From: Halichoerus grypus
Lineage: Eukaryota; Chordata; Mammalia; Carnivora; Phocidae
Direction of reading: 5' to 3'
Assembly (NCBI RefSeq): GCF_964656455.1
Contig: NC_135720.1
Location: forward strand, 55,516,598-55,580,597
DNA: 64,000 nucleotides
Below, in pieces: positions 20,766-33,340 of this stretch. The notes under the pieces were generated by a model. It saw only the letters and a list, made by a program, of their open reading frames with translations, made no database searches and was not told the DNA's origin. The number at the start of each line of letters is the position of its first letter. Within the stretch, counting starts at the first letter, position 1. The translations under genes and the position numbers were made by a program.

Positions 20766-22175
20766 ATGTTTGGCTCTATACACTTTATTTACTTTATTCA
20801 CACTGTTTTAAAAGTCTACCTATTTGTTTTATACACTCCTCAGTTGCCTAGAGAAAAACACTCCAGAGGAAAATCCTGTACTTCCTCAGAGTATAAGAGC
20901 AGAAAGGAAACTGATAATGCTTTTATACAGTAATGTTTTCATTTAAAGGTTTATGGGAGAAGGAAGAAGAGAAGAAAGGAAAAGATGAAAGAAAGGACAG
21001 TGTATACAAGGGAATTATTTTGGATATTAAGGGATGCATAATTCAAATTTAAATTACAAGCACAAAATTGTCCTTCATTGAAAATTATCAGAGTTCTAAA
21101 ATTTCCTCACCCTGTTTTTTTTTTTTTTCCAATTTGCTTTTCTCAAGTTCTGTGTTGTATCAGACAGAAGAAAAAAACTGTTACTTGAAGAAAGCTACTC
21201 TAGTGTTATTTTAGAACAACAATGAATTGAGCACAAGAAATCACATAAGAAATCCTGTTCTTAATGAGACTTTTTTTTAGGACAGATTTGCAGGCTCTAA
21301 AAATTATTCAAGCTTCACATCTAAACAAATGTTCAAGCCTTTGATGTGTTTTTAGCCATTCAAAAGGTTAAATCAACATTCTGTATTATTTCTGCATTTT
21401 TTTCTTTATGGTTGGTGTTTCTACCCACAAGGCAGGGTAGAAGGCTTGCGGCCAGTTCTTCAATCAATGCTAATGTTGCTCTTTAGCCAGCTAGAAATTG
21501 GACCTGGGTATTTCTCTGGAGTCTGAAATCCTCGGGTCATAACACTAACATCTCCCAGCACACGGCCCAATCTTATTTAACCCTGCTTCTGGGCATTGTA
21601 CATTTTAAAACTATTTCACTTTTCTGAACAGGTCTCCAAGTGACTTATGCTGTGAGTATAAAGTTCTTTTTTTTCCATGTAAAAGAAAGTATATTACAAG
21701 AAGTGAGCAATAAGTCAGTAAGAATCAGGTGTATGCACATACATTGAAATAAATAGTGCAGAGACCTTACCTTAATTTTTTAAGATGCAGATGGCTGATT
21801 TGAAATTGATTCTATGGATAATTGAATTTCAAATATGTTTAACAACTAAAGTGGAGGTGCAATTTTATACTTTGAAGTTTTTGCTTTTAATTGCTAGCAA
21901 GTCATCATTTTACAGTAAAAATGGACTTACGGAAAACTTTATAATATAGGGACAGCTTAAGTGGCCCTCTATCACATTGAAAAAGGCCTATTTGACTATC
22001 ATCTCCAACTGGCTGCAGGATAAAGTAGGTATTTTTATATTAACTCTAACAATGAATAGCTGATGATTTTAACTCATTTTAATGGTGAATCAAGTCTTCC
22101 CATTGGCTACTGCTACCAGCACTTCTTGTATTTATCTAGTAGTTATAGTTCATTCAGTTAACAGTACAAGGAGTT
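20766..22175. other. Unique AT-rich DNA
   Basis: No repeat, exon or RNA gene recognised. Short homopolymers occur at 21115-21128 and 21668-21675. Confidence 0.5.
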
Positions 22176-22469
22176 GGATCTTTTTTTTTCTTTTCTTTTT
22201 CAAGTTTTTATTTAAATTACAGTTGGTTAATATACAGTGTAATATTAGGTTCAGATGTAGAATTTAATGATTCATCGCTTACATAAAACACCCAGTGCTT
22301 ATTGCAGGTGCCTTCCTTAATAGCCATCACCCATTTAACCCATCCCCTGCCCACCTCCCCTTCAGTAACCCCCAGTTCTCTATTTTTAAGAATGTTTTCT
22401 GGTTTGCTCCCCTTTTTTCTTTTTTCCCCTATGTTCATCTGTTTAGTTTCTTAAATTCCACATATGAGC

Positions 22470-22686
22470 GGGGTGCCTGGGTGGCTCAGTCATTTAAACA
22501 TCCAACTCTGATTTCGGCTCAGGTCATGATCTCAGGCTTGTAGATTCAGCCCTGCAGTGTACTTCCTGCTGAGCGAGGAGCCTACTTAAGATTCTCTCTC
22601 TATCCTTCTCCCTCTGCTCCTCCCCACCTGTGCACACTCTCTCTCTTTAAATAAATAAATAAATAAATAAATAAAATTAAAAAAAA
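22470..22686 (+). mobile_element. CAN-SINE inside L1
   Basis: Head GGGGTGCCTGGGTGGCTCAG and a tail of six AAAT units. Imperfect flanking duplication: TTCCACATATGAG on the left, CTCCAAATATGAG on the right. Confidence 0.95.
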
Positions 22687-22825
22687 CTCCAAATATGAGT
22701 GAAATCATACGGTATTTGTCTTTCTCTGACTGACTTATTTCACTTAGCATAATACTCTCTAGCTCCATCCATGTCATTGCGAATAGCAAGATTTCATTTT
22801 TTTGTATGGCTGAGTAATATTCCAT

Positions 22826-22850
22826 TGTGTGTGTGTGTATGTGTGTGTGT
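22826..22850. repeat. (GT)n microsatellite within L1 ORF2
   Basis: TGTG units with one TA interruption, just before ACCACATC (antisense). It sits at the same ORF2 codon site as the expansions at 15979 and 26827. Confidence 0.9.
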
Positions 22851-25055
22851 ACCACATCTTCTTTATCCATTCATCAGTTAATGGACTTTTGTGCCCTTTC
22901 CATAATTTGGCTATTGTTGATAATGCTGCTATAAACATCGGAATGCATGTGCCCCTTTAAATCAGTATTTTTGTATCTTTTGGGTAAATACCTAGTAGTG
23001 CAATTGCTGGATCCTAGGGTAATTCTAGTTTTAATTTTTGAAGAGCCTCCATACTGTTTCCCACAGTGGCAGCACCTGTTTGCATTCCCACCAACAGTGC
23101 AGGAGGGTTCCCCTTTCTCCACATCCTCTCCAACACCTGTTGTTTCCTGTATTGTTAATGTTAACCATTCTGACAGTTGTAAGGTGGTGTCTCATCATGG
23201 TTTTGATTTGTAATTCCCTGATGATGAGTGATATTTAGCCTTTTCATGTATCTGTTGGCCATCTGGATGTCTTCTTTGGAAAAATGTCTATTCATGCTTT
23301 CTGCCCATTTCTTAAATGGATTATTTGTTTTTTGAGTGTTGAGTTTTAGAAGTTCTTTATATATTTTGGATACTAACTCTTTCTCAGATATGTCATTTGC
23401 AGATATCTTTTTTCCATTCCAAAGATTGTGTTTTAGTTTTGTTATTTCCTTCACTGTGTAGAAGTTTTTTGTCTTGATGAAGTCCCAATAGTTTATTTTT
23501 GCTTTTGTTTCTCTTGCCTCTGGAGACATATATAGTAAGAAGTTGCTATGGCTGATGGTCAAAGAGGTTGCTGCCTGTGTTCTCCTTTAGGATTTTCATG
23601 GACTCCTGTCTCACATTGAGGTCTTTCAACCATTTGGAGTCTATTTTTGTGTGTGGTGTAAGGAAATGGTCCAGTTTCATTCCTCTGCATGTGGCTGTCC
23701 AATTTTCCCAACACCATTTGTTGAAGAGACTGTCTTTTTTCCATAGGATATTCTTTCCTGCTTTGTTGAAAACCAATTGACCATATAGTTGTGGGTTGAT
23801 TTCTGGGTTTTCTATTCTGTTCCATTGATCTATGTGTCTGTTTTGTGCCAGTGCCATACTGTGTTGATCACTACAGGTTTGTAATATAACTCGAACTCTA
23901 GAATTGTGATGCCTCCAGTTTTGCTTTTCTTTTTCAAGATTTCTTTGGCTATTCAGGGTCTTTTGTGGTTCCATACAGACTTCTTCCTTCCTGATTTGGA
24001 TGCATTTTATTTCCTTTTGTTGTCTGATTGCTGAAGCTAGGTCTTCTAGTACTATGTTAAATAACAGTGGTGAGAGTGGTTATCCCTGTCTTGTTCCTGA
24101 CCGTAGAGGAAAAGCTCTTAGTTTTTCCCCATTGAGGATGATATTAGCTATGGGTTTTTCATATATGGCCTTTATGATGTTGATGTATGTTCTCCCTATC
24201 CCTTGCTTGTGGAGGGTTTTTGTCACGAATGGATGTTGTACTTGTCAACTGCTTTTTCTGCATCAATGAGAGGATTGTATGGTTCTTATCCTTTCTTTTA
24301 TTAGTGTTGTGCATCATGTTGATTAATTTGAGAATACTGAACCACCCTTGCAACCCAGGAATAAATCCCACTTGATCGTGGTGAATGATTTTTTAAATGC
24401 ACTGTTGGATTTGATTTGCTAGTATTTTGTTGAGAATTTTTACATCCATGTTCATCAGGGATATTATCCTATAATTCTCTTTTTTAGTGGGGTCTTTGTC
24501 CAGTTTTGGAATCAGGGTAATGCTGGCCATAGAATGAGTTTAGAAGTTTTCCTTTCATTTCTATTTTTTGGAATAATTTGAGAAGAATAGGTATTAAATG
24601 TTCTTCTTTAAATGTTTGGTAGAATTCCCCTGTGAAGCCATCTGGCCCTGGACTTTTGTTTGTTTGGAGATTTTTGATTACTGATTCAATTTCTTTGTTG
24701 GTTATCGGTCTACTCAAGTTTTCTATTTCTCCCTGTTTCCATTTTGTTAGTTTATATGTTTCTAGGAATTTATCCATTTCTTTCAGATTGTCTGATTTGA
24801 TGGCATATAACTTTTCATAATATTCTCTTATAATTGTATTTCTATGGTGTTGGTTGTGATTTCTCCTCTCTCATTTGTGATTTTATTCATTTGGGTCCTT
24901 TCTCTTTTCTTTTCGGTAAGTCTGGCTAGGGATCTTTTTTCCAAAGAGGATCATGTCAATCTGAAAGATCATTTGGAAATATGCTTTCCAGAGCACCTGT
25001 GTTATACATGAAGAATTTCTGATTCTGGCTTCTATGGTTGCTCACATCAGAAATC

Positions 25056-25298
25056 TCTAAATGTATTAGTTATATATATATATATTTTTAAAGATTTTAT
25101 TTATTTATTTGACAGAGAGATAGACAGAAGAGCACAAGCAGAGGGAGTGGCAGAGGGAGAGGGAGAAGCAGGCTCTGCACTGAGCAGGGAACCCGATGCG
25201 GGACTCGATCCCAGGACCCTGAGATCATGACCTGAGCCGAAGGCAGACGCTTAACCATCTGAGCCACCCAGGCGCCCCTCTAAATGTATTAGTTATAT
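25056..25298 (-). mobile_element. CAN-SINE with perfect 20-bp target duplication
   Basis: The SINE spans 25076-25278. TCTAAATGTATTAGTTATAT flanks it identically at 25056-25075 and 25279-25298. The head is the intact GGGGCGCCTGGGTGGCTCAG in antisense. Perfect flanks and a canonical body mark it as one of the youngest insertions here. Confidence 0.97.
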
Positions 25299-26314
25299 GT
25301 TTTGATGCTATTCTTATCTATTAAAGAAGTCCTGACTGAAGTACAACCATTTTGAAGTTTGGAGCACCAAATATTGAATTGGAGACATAGTATTGTCCAG
25401 TAGTTGTAGGATGGGAGTGCAAATTAGTATTCCATCAATGAGATTTACTCATTTAATAAGGACTATTTAAGTCATATGTGGTAGATCTCAGGAGTTTTGC
25501 TCAGCATTTGTTCTGGTAGGCTTTCAATGCATGATCCCACTCCCTTAACTATAGCAGGAGATGGTTGGATCCAAATTGAGACAATCAGAATTTCCCCCAC
25601 ACAGGAAATGAGTGTGAGAAATGTAAGGAAGGATGGAAGGTGGTGGGAACCTAGTCACCTGTTGGTAACATTTCCATGAATTCCTGCCACAGAAGCCCCT
25701 GAAACTGCACTGATACTTTCCTTTCTTGAAGCAAGAGAGACAGTCTCTTTCCCTTTTAGAATTTTCTTAAGATGGCTGGAGTCTGTTTCTTTTGCCCAAA
25801 AAGAAAGAATTCAAACTGGTTCAGCCCATTCTGTACACTAATAAGTATAGATTAAGGCTAATTAATAAACTTAATTTTCACATAATTATGAAATATTTTA
25901 ATTTACAAGAGATATACACTTGCTAAAATTATTGCTATAAGGAGCAATTACTCATAGAATTGGTTGTAAACAAACTTGTGAAGTAGGCTAAATTTATCCT
26001 GGAGTTCTCTATCTTGTTTTTCCAGACCCTTTATTATCATCTCCTCCTGTTCATGCTCCTCAAAAGGTTTTTATTTTTTAAGCCATTAAGTACAGAGTGA
26101 CCCTTCACCTCTAATTGCCTAGCATTGAGTTTATGTCTTTTAGAGGTGTAATTACTTAAAACACCTCCCTTCACTTTCAAAAGTCCCTCAATTTATAGCC
26201 ACCTTACTTAAACATTTCTAGTAGCCTTGATAGAAGATTCTACCATGAAGAATAGTTGAGATGATGAAGTGATCAGCAAGTTACTGAATTTTTCTATCAT
26301 CTTTTTTATTGTTA
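25299..26314. other. Unique DNA
   Basis: No gene or repeat recognised. A 60-codon frame at 25497-25679 has no recognisable domain. Confidence 0.5.
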
Positions 26315-26826
26315 AAAGAGAATGGATATAAAGAACCCATAAAACTCAATAGCAAAAACAACTCTGATTAAAACATGGGCAGAGAATCTGAATAGAAATT
26401 TTTCTGAAGAAGACATACAGATGGCCATTAGGTATATGAAAAATGTTCAACATCACTAAGCATTAGGAAAAGGCAAATCAAAACTATAATGAGATATCAC
26501 CTCACACTTGTCAGAATGGCTAGTATCAAAAAGACAAGAGATAACAAATGCTGGTGAGGATGTGGAGAAAAGGGGACTCTTGTGCACTGTTAGTGGGAAT
26601 GTAATTTGGCGCAGCCACTCTGGAAAACAGTATCAGCATTCCTCAAAAAATTAAAAATAGAACTATCATATGATATAGCAATTCATTTCTTTGTATTTAT
26701 CCAAAAAACCAAAAACACTAACTCAAAAAGATATATGCACCTCATATTCATTGCAGCATTATTTACAATATCCAGGACATGGAAATAACCTAAGTGTCCA
26801 TTGTCAGATGAATGGATAAAAAACGT

Positions 26827-26860
<34 letters not shown>

Positions 26861-27400
26861 GAAATATTATTCAGCTCTAAAAAAGAATGAAATCTTGCCA
26901 TTTGTGACATGAATGGACCTTGAGGACATTATACTGAGTGAAATAACTCAGAGAAAGACAAATACCATATGATCTCACTTATATGTAGAATTCAAAAAAA
27001 CCCAAAAAACAAAAACACACCAGCAAGCCCATAGATACAGAAAATAGATGGGTGGTTGCCAGAGGCAGTGTGTGTGTTGGGGATATGAAATGGGTGAGTA
27101 GAGTCAAAAGGTATAAACTTCCAATTACAAAATAAATAAATCTTGGAGATATAATATACAGCATGATATCTGTATTTATTAATACTATATTGTATATTTG
27201 AAAGTCTCTAAGAAAGTAGATCGTAAAAGTTCTCATCACAAGGAAAACAATTCTGTAACTATGTATGGTAACATAGGTTAACTAGACTTATTGTAGCCAT
27301 TTCACAATATAAACAAATGTTGAATCATTGTGTTGTACATCTGAAACTAATGTCAATTGCACCTCAATAAAAAAAAGGAAAATGGCATTACTATCAGTAG
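26315..27400 (+). mobile_element. L1 3' end (ORF2 C-terminus and 3' UTR)
   Basis: Sense order: TTTCTGAAGAAGACATACAG, then 'CTCACACTTGTCAGAATGGC', GTGGAGAAAAGGGGACTC, a GGATAAAAAACGTGG block, TACCATATGATCTCACTTAT, and a 3' UTR ending CACCTCAATAAAAAAAAGG. Diverged; the ORF is broken. A TG microsatellite lies at 26827-26857. Confidence 0.88.
26827..26857. repeat. (TG)n microsatellite within L1 ORF2
   Basis: About 15 TG units between AAACGTGG and ACTGAAATATTATTCAGC, the ORF2 site just before the MEYYSA-like codons. Confidence 0.95.
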
Positions 27401-27575
27401 GAATAAAGTTTCAGTTATAAAAGATGAATAAGCTATAGAAATCTGTTGTATCTATAGTTAACAGTACTCTATTGTGCACTTAAGAATTTGTTAAGTGGAT
27501 AGGTCTCATGGTAAGTGTTCTTACCACAATTAAAAAAAAAGAAGAGGAAAGAAAGAAAAAGAAAAAGAAATAAAC
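27401..27575 (+). mobile_element. Second L1 3'-terminal fragment
   Basis: 'TAAAGTTTCAGTTATAAAAG', then CTATAGTTAACAGTACTC, TGTGCACTTAAGAATTTGTT and TCTTACCACAATTAAAA match an L1M-type 3' UTR. The A-rich tail ends in a purine stretch. Confidence 0.7.
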
Positions 27576-29009
27576 AGGCCTTCAGAAGTAATTTTTTATT
27601 TTCTTCCCCTGAGTGGTTCTCCTGCCACCTACACCATTTTTTCTTTCAATCATCTCTTTTTGGCTTTACTTATATTTCTAATCACCTAGATTACTTATTA
27701 TTACCACATTACTTATAACATAAACTGCTCTTGTCTTATACATACTTTATTGGCCTTTTAACTTTCTCTTGCTTGTACCTAAAGAAACACCAAACCTGGA
27801 GAAAGCCAAATATCCACCTTATCTGGTTCAGATATGTCCATAGAATACTACCCACAAAAACACCTGTTCTCCACATGCACATCACAGAAAAGAGTCTCTA
27901 ACTACCACTGAGCTCTAATACTGCCAGTTTATCCGTCTTATGTACCAAGGAAGGTCCCCCCATGATTCTCCTCCACAGCTGTGTCAAACCCTTACTTTTC
28001 TCCTCAACCCCCAACCTGCGATCCCCTCCTTCTTCACAGAGAAGGTGAAGACCATCAGGCAGAAACTGTCTATATGTTAGCTCACACTGAAACATGGACC
28101 CAGAGTTGCTATATCCAAATTCATCCCCAATACTCTTCCTTCCCATGGACTTGGAGAAAAAGGAATTTCATTTTTGAGTTCGGTTCATTTGAGAACCTTG
28201 TTCCTTCTAGTATCTTTTCTTTCCTGTGCAAGAACGTTGTTCCTTCTATAATATTTTCTCTCCTGGGTCTATCATGTTTCTCTTATTATGGCTTTTTCTC
28301 TTTAGCATAGTTCTGAGTTTTAGCACTCCCATGTCCCCAAATTTCAGTCATTCCAGAAAGCTCACAGCTCTCCAGTGCCCTTCCATCTCTTACAAAGTCT
28401 CCATCCCTCTCACTTTTCCCCCAAATTCATCCTTCTTTGAAAGTCATCATTTTGGTTTTCTCTTGTTCCTCTAAGAAGCTTTTCCTCCCCCTCAAACCTG
28501 CCTCAGTCTTTGATGGGTAGTACCACTCAGTACTCTCCCACATCATAGGCATACATCAGCCTGGATAGAAATAGTTTACTAGTCTGCCTTTTCCATTATA
28601 CTGTGAATATTTTGAGAACAGGGCTGCCATTCACCTCTCTATCTCCAATTGTGTACTCTAGAGTGGTGTTCTTTATCAACATGATACACATTATTAGTTT
28701 CATGAACTGTTTCCCCACCTACTAACCTCAGCAAACTACAATACATGATTATAAGATATTGCTATAGGATATAGCAATGGGATAAAAATAATTATATCTC
28801 TCCCTTTGCTCCAAGATGAGTCACCATCAAGGGTGGTTCTCTAAAAATATAGAATAGGTTATGATAAGAGAGACAAGATCAGAACAAAAGAATAAGAATG
28901 AATGTGGTGCAGCAGAAAAAATAGTTGGATAGAGGAGAGAACAGAGATTGTGTCTAGAGCCTTCAGGCATACAGGTTTTACTGAAGTTATGTTATACTTG
29001 AAGTTATAT
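27576..29009. other. Pyrimidine-rich, possibly an old CR1/L2-type LINE, otherwise unassigned
   Basis: 27980-28690 is C+T-rich on the plus strand and ends with TTGAGAACAGGGCTGCCATT, weakly like the L2 3' region. Several overlapping open frames (up to 109 codons) contain only low-complexity Ser/Phe/Leu-rich sequence. Confidence 0.35.
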
Positions 29010-29205
29010 AGTGCTGCCCAGATACCAAGTCCCTTATATACATTAACTCAATCCTCATCACAGCCCTATGTGGAGACACTGTCATTAACTACATTTTACA
29101 AATGAAGAAATCAGGACTCTATTTGATAAGTGATGTGTACAGTTACTAAGTAGTAAAGCTGAGATTTGAGTCCACAGTCCTTGCTCTTAACCACACAGGA
29201 CAATT
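29010..29205 (-). repeat. MIR relic, antisense
   Basis: Matches the inverted MIR order: a CTTATATACATTAACTCAAT block, then CATTTTACAAATGAAGAAAT, then TGAGATTTGAGTCCACAG. Confidence 0.8.
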
Positions 29206-30823
29206 GTGGGGCAATGAAATTGTATGATCTGACAAATAATTCAGTTCTTGAAATAGCTAAAATCATATTTAAAATGAGCCACTTTCTTTACTAAAATCTG
29301 TGCAGTGTATTCATTCCATTATAAATTGGTCTTATTTTCTTTGTTTGAAAATTTTCTACACTAGTTTCAGTTATAAGCATGTCAGTATTTTTCTAGGGTC
29401 CAATAATAGCTTATTAAGAAATGTGACTTCAAAAACACAGAAGGCCCAGTTATCCAACCATCGAATTTTGGGGATAAAAAAAGCAAGAATTTTTCTTTAA
29501 AGAGAGCATTTTTCCATTAAATGGTTGGAACTATTGCCCCCCTTTGAAAAGCACATGTATTTGCTAATCTGCCACGTAAACCTGCCCGTTTCCACTCTGC
29601 TGTGGTGGTTTTTCTGTTTTAAATGTAGATAAATAGAAGAACCACAGCACCTCAAAGTGCTGCTGCTTAATTCTTCTGTGCAATTTTCTTTATTCAAAAT
29701 GTCTACCTTTACCCGGATTTGATGAGCTTTGTGAGGTTTTGACTTCAAAAGGGGCTCTTGAATTTTTAATCACATCACTCAGGAACAGTGTTTTCTTGGT
29801 GTGCCTTCCATTTCTCTTGTATATGGGGGAAATTATACACATTTTTACTAAGTCATCAATTCCTGCTTGAAATTCTACCTTCAGTTTCATGCATGCATGG
29901 CTTTATAAAAGTGGGATGAGCTTTATATGCTTCAGGGACTGTGCAGTGAAAGCAGGATCCAGCAGAGATTTGGCCGTATCCGACAAGTGCCTATTGTCAG
30001 ATTTTCCCTTCTCTTCTGTTTGACACGATGGAATCCCTTACAAACATGCCGATTCAGACCAGCACACTGCGTACTAAATTATGAAAACAATATTCACATG
30101 TAGCATCAAAAAAAGTAGACTCATCATGTGGTATTGTTCTGAAGCGAAACCTTGGTGATGAGATGAGGAAAGAAGACTATCCATCAATTATCTCAATATT
30201 TTGAATGCTATAGCATAGGGTGGATGTTTGACTCTTGCTGCGGGATGGCAGGTTTGCTGTGATTTATGTGGATCTAGCTATATGGTTTTGGTTTTGATGA
30301 CAGATGTTATAGGAAAAATATTCGACTTTGTGATGTATTCTAATATCCTTGGGATAAAATGAATCTATATAGAATTGAAGGATATCATAGTTATATTTGA
30401 TAATTGAAGCTGCTGTGCTTTGTACTTTGTTTCAGAGCATCATGACTGAACAGACATAGAAGAATAGCAATTATTTTTAGCAAATGTGAGACTGGCTTGC
30501 AGTATTTCTAACATGTGGTGAGCCTCTAGACATGCAGAGAAAGGAAAGCAGGGGATCGCAGGCTCGGTTTTCATTTGGAGGGTATACTTGGCATTTCTGG
30601 AAATCAATAATGTTTTACATGTGTTTTGTTCCAACACTTCATGCATAATAAGCTGGCTTTAAATATGATGGAGTTAAGTCAAGTGGACAAGTATGTGATA
30701 ATTACAAGATCTACAGTCATTCTCTCATTTTGTGTGATTCAACAATTTAGCCGTTTTAAATTCTTATCATAAACAGAATTGAAGATTCTACTCTCCTGTT
30801 GCACATTCAGGCTGGAAATCATT
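29206..30823. other. Unique DNA
   Basis: No gene or repeat recognised. Open frames up to 83 codons at 29497-29748 and 29690-29890 on the minus strand show no domain or codon signal. Confidence 0.5.
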
Positions 30824-31050
30824 AGAATAAAAAAACCTTTGGGGCACCTGGGTGGCTCAGTCATTAAACGTCTGCCTTCGGCTCAGATTATGATCCCAGG
30901 GTCCTGGGATCGAGTCCCGCATCGGGCTCCCTGCTCAGTGGGAAGCCTGCTTCTCCCTCTCTCTCTGCTTCCTGCTCCCCCTGCTTGTGCTTGCTCTCTC
31001 TCTGTCAAATAAATAAATAAAATCTTAAAAAAAAGAATAAAAAAACCTTT
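30824..31050 (+). mobile_element. CAN-SINE with perfect 17-bp target duplication
   Basis: The SINE spans 30841-31033. AGAATAAAAAAACCTTT flanks it at 30824-30840 and 31034-31050. A canonical B box, GGATCGAGTCC, lies at 30907-30917 and an A-box-like TGGCTCAGTC at 30853-30862. A young copy. Confidence 0.97.
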
Positions 31051-31479
31051 AATATATACCTAGTGGAAGGGGTCACAGTAACACATAGCAATATAGGGAG
31101 AGTCCATGGGAAGTGAATACTCCAGACTAAATGTCCAACTGAAACAACCACACTGCTCTCTTTTTTAAATTACCAATGGGAAATGAATTTAACAAGCATT
31201 TCTTATGTGCAGACCATCCAGAATACTACTTCAAGATTAACTCTTAAATATATTTTAATCATGTTATTATATTGATTAAACGACATAAATGACCTTCCAT
31301 TTCCTAAAGGACAATGGCCCTGTGTCACACGTGATATTCAAGGTTTTTCTCAAATAAGCTGGTGAATCTAATTTTCTAGGTAGACTCTCTTCATCTTAGC
31401 TTAGGGTTTCTACTAAAAAGCATCTGTAATTATCATGTCTAGCCTATTGGAGAACTTCTTATCCACTGTTAATCTTAAT
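31051..31479. other. Unassigned DNA
   Basis: Nothing clearly recognisable. A segment near 31310-31400 weakly resembles an old LINE. Confidence 0.35.
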
Positions 31480-31735
31480 TGCTAACATTTTTTAGCATTT
31501 ATTATGTCCTAGCTATCGCACTGAGTGAGTGCTTTACATGTACTTTTCTCCTTTATCTCTTTTATCTCATTTATCTCTTACCGCAACAATACTATGCAGT
31601 AGGTTGTATACTTTTACCTAAGATGAGTTAGGACCCGCAGCTGTATGGAACTTCCCCGAGGTTGCAGAGCTCAACTATAAGGCACCCTGTCTGACTCTAG
31701 AGTTGAGTGATTAAACCATTAAACTGCGTTGCTTC
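31480..31735 (-). repeat. MIR relic, antisense, near full length
   Basis: Matches nearly the whole inverted MIR: TTTATTATGTCCTAGC, then GTGAGTGCTTTACATGTACT, CTTCCCCGAGGTTGCAGAGC, and a CTGTCTGACTCTAGAG head block. Confidence 0.82.
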
Positions 31736-31789
31736 CACTTTGCTTCAGTTTTTCTATAAAATACATCTTTCGATTCTGTGTTAGACTAA

Positions 31790-33340
31790 CCTCTTGGGCT
31801 TGCTTCCTTTGCTGGTCTGTCTGTAAGGCTTTTTGTTTTTACACCTGAGCCCTGTCTCCCATGAAACTTTGCTTCACATTTTCTCACCCTTAAACCACCC
31901 CACTTGCTCCGAATCCAATCTGACTTCTGCTTCCCTCGCAGCCAGAATCCTGAAGAAGCACTATATTCAGTTGCCTCTACCTCATTACATTCATCAACTT
32001 TTTCTTTCACTGGACCAGAAATCCTGGAAGTATCTCCTTAACTTTCAATTAAATGAATTCGCCTTCTATGGCTTTCTGAAAGCAAAATTATTCTGGTTCT
32101 TCTTTCTTTCGAAGTGCTCTCTTTACCTCTCTGCAGGCTTCTCCATTTTTTGTCCCCTAAACTTGGGCACTCTGAAAGGTCCTGACTTTTCTTGTTATTT
32201 CTTTGCTTTCCAGTCTCTCTCTCTCAAAATCGCAGCCACTCCCACAGCTTGCTATAGTTGTAGGTGGATGATTCTGAAATGTGGGCCTTCTGCCAGACCC
32301 ATCAGGCAGTAAGTACCTTGCTTCTATTTGTCCACGACTATTTCCATCTCAACCCCCTATTTCTGCATCCAGTCTTACAGTCTGCACGCCTGTATCCTTC
32401 CCCTTTGCCCTAAACCTCCTCTTCCTTTTGACTTCTCCAACTTTTTTAATGCTCTTGTGAGTATGTCAGGTAACTGGGCTCTAATTTTAGTGGGATTTGA
32501 TTTCCCTATCTTTCTTATATTGAAAGACAACAATAATTAATGCTTATTGTACTATTATTACATACTAGACAGTATTCTAAATTTTTACATTGACTATCTC
32601 ATTTAAATACTTAAACTGTTAAGTAGCTACTCATTGCTATTTCCACTTTATGGACAGAGACCCAATCAATCAATCATACAGTCCAGTTGATTTTTTGGTC
32701 GCAAACCCTCCCTTATCCTTCCCTTCTATCAGTGATATTAACAGCAATGGTTTATATTGGTATTGCCCCAATCTTGAACTGGTCTTTTTCCTTCCAGATC
32801 TTCTTCCTTTGAACAGTGCATTCTGTAAACTTGCTGAGGGTTATTCTTTCTAAAATATTGCCTTGATAATGACACTTTCTGGCCCTGAGATCTTTCATGT
32901 CTTCATTTGTTTTGCATATTACAGTCTAAAATTTCCCCCTCATATTCAAAGATACCATTCATATTTCCAACCTTATCTTCTACTGCCATGCCACAAAAGC
33001 TATAGTCAAACTAATTTCTTCCAACATCCTTCTAATTCTCAAAGTTATTTCTTTCAGCCTCCCTGCTCTGATTATTTCATTCTTAAAGCGTCAATGCCAC
33101 TCATCTCTGTCTTCCTCATTCCTGTCCCTCTGTATATAGAAATCTTATGGTACAGTGAGGCCAGGCTTGAATGCCACTTTGCACTTGAAGTACCCAAACA
33201 AAGGGATGTCCCTTTTCTGAAATTTCATGGGATATTTCACCACTCATATAAAACCTATTTGTTGTCTTGTTTGTGATCATTTTTGTGTGTCCTTTTTCTT
33301 CCTACTAGAATGCAAACCTCTGGAGAAGTTGTAGCTGTCA
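31790..33340 (+). mobile_element. Old L2-like LINE, interrupted by a MIR
   Basis: Pyrimidine-rich plus-strand sequence with L2-like blocks: near 32101 (TCTTTCTTTCGAAGTGCTC), 32260-32310, and CTAGAATGCAAACCTCTGGA near 33305. The 159-codon frame at 31833-32312 and the 137-codon frame at 32863-33276 fall in it and show no motif I can place, so I read them as relic or chance frames. Confidence 0.5.
32525..32665 (-). repeat. MIR relic, antisense
   Basis: 'TTATTACATACTAGACAGTA', then TTGACTATCTCATTTAAATA and a CCACTTTATGGACAGAGA block. Confidence 0.65.

Larger units (their letters stand above)
22187..24929 (-). mobile_element. 5'-truncated carnivoran L1 with target duplication
   Basis: Reverse complement runs from within ORF2 (24929) to the 3' end and A-tail (about 22187). 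It is bounded by GGATCTTTTTT at 22176-22186 and 24930-24940. Broken ORF2 pieces remain on the minus strand: about 24484-24777 (reverse transcriptase region with a [15 protein letters not shown] motif), 23546-23974, 23161-23562 and 22586-22870 (C-terminus). Frameshifts and stops separate them. A SINE lies at 22470-22686. Confidence 0.92.

Noticed and set aside
23546..23974. 142-codon minus-strand frame as a host gene
   Set aside because: Clear L1 ORF2 sequence within a truncated, frameshifted L1.
29497..29890. Two overlapping minus-strand frames as exons
   Set aside because: Short, no domain, no clear splice sites, ordinary AT-rich composition.
30841..31033. tRNA gene, from A- and B-box sequences
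   Set aside because: The boxes belong to a tRNA-derived SINE; no cloverleaf or anticodon arm is intact and the copy has a SINE tail and target duplication.
31833..32312. 159-codon plus-strand open frame
   Set aside because: Lies in pyrimidine-rich L2-like sequence, Ser/Leu/Phe-rich without domains, and no splice or promoter context.
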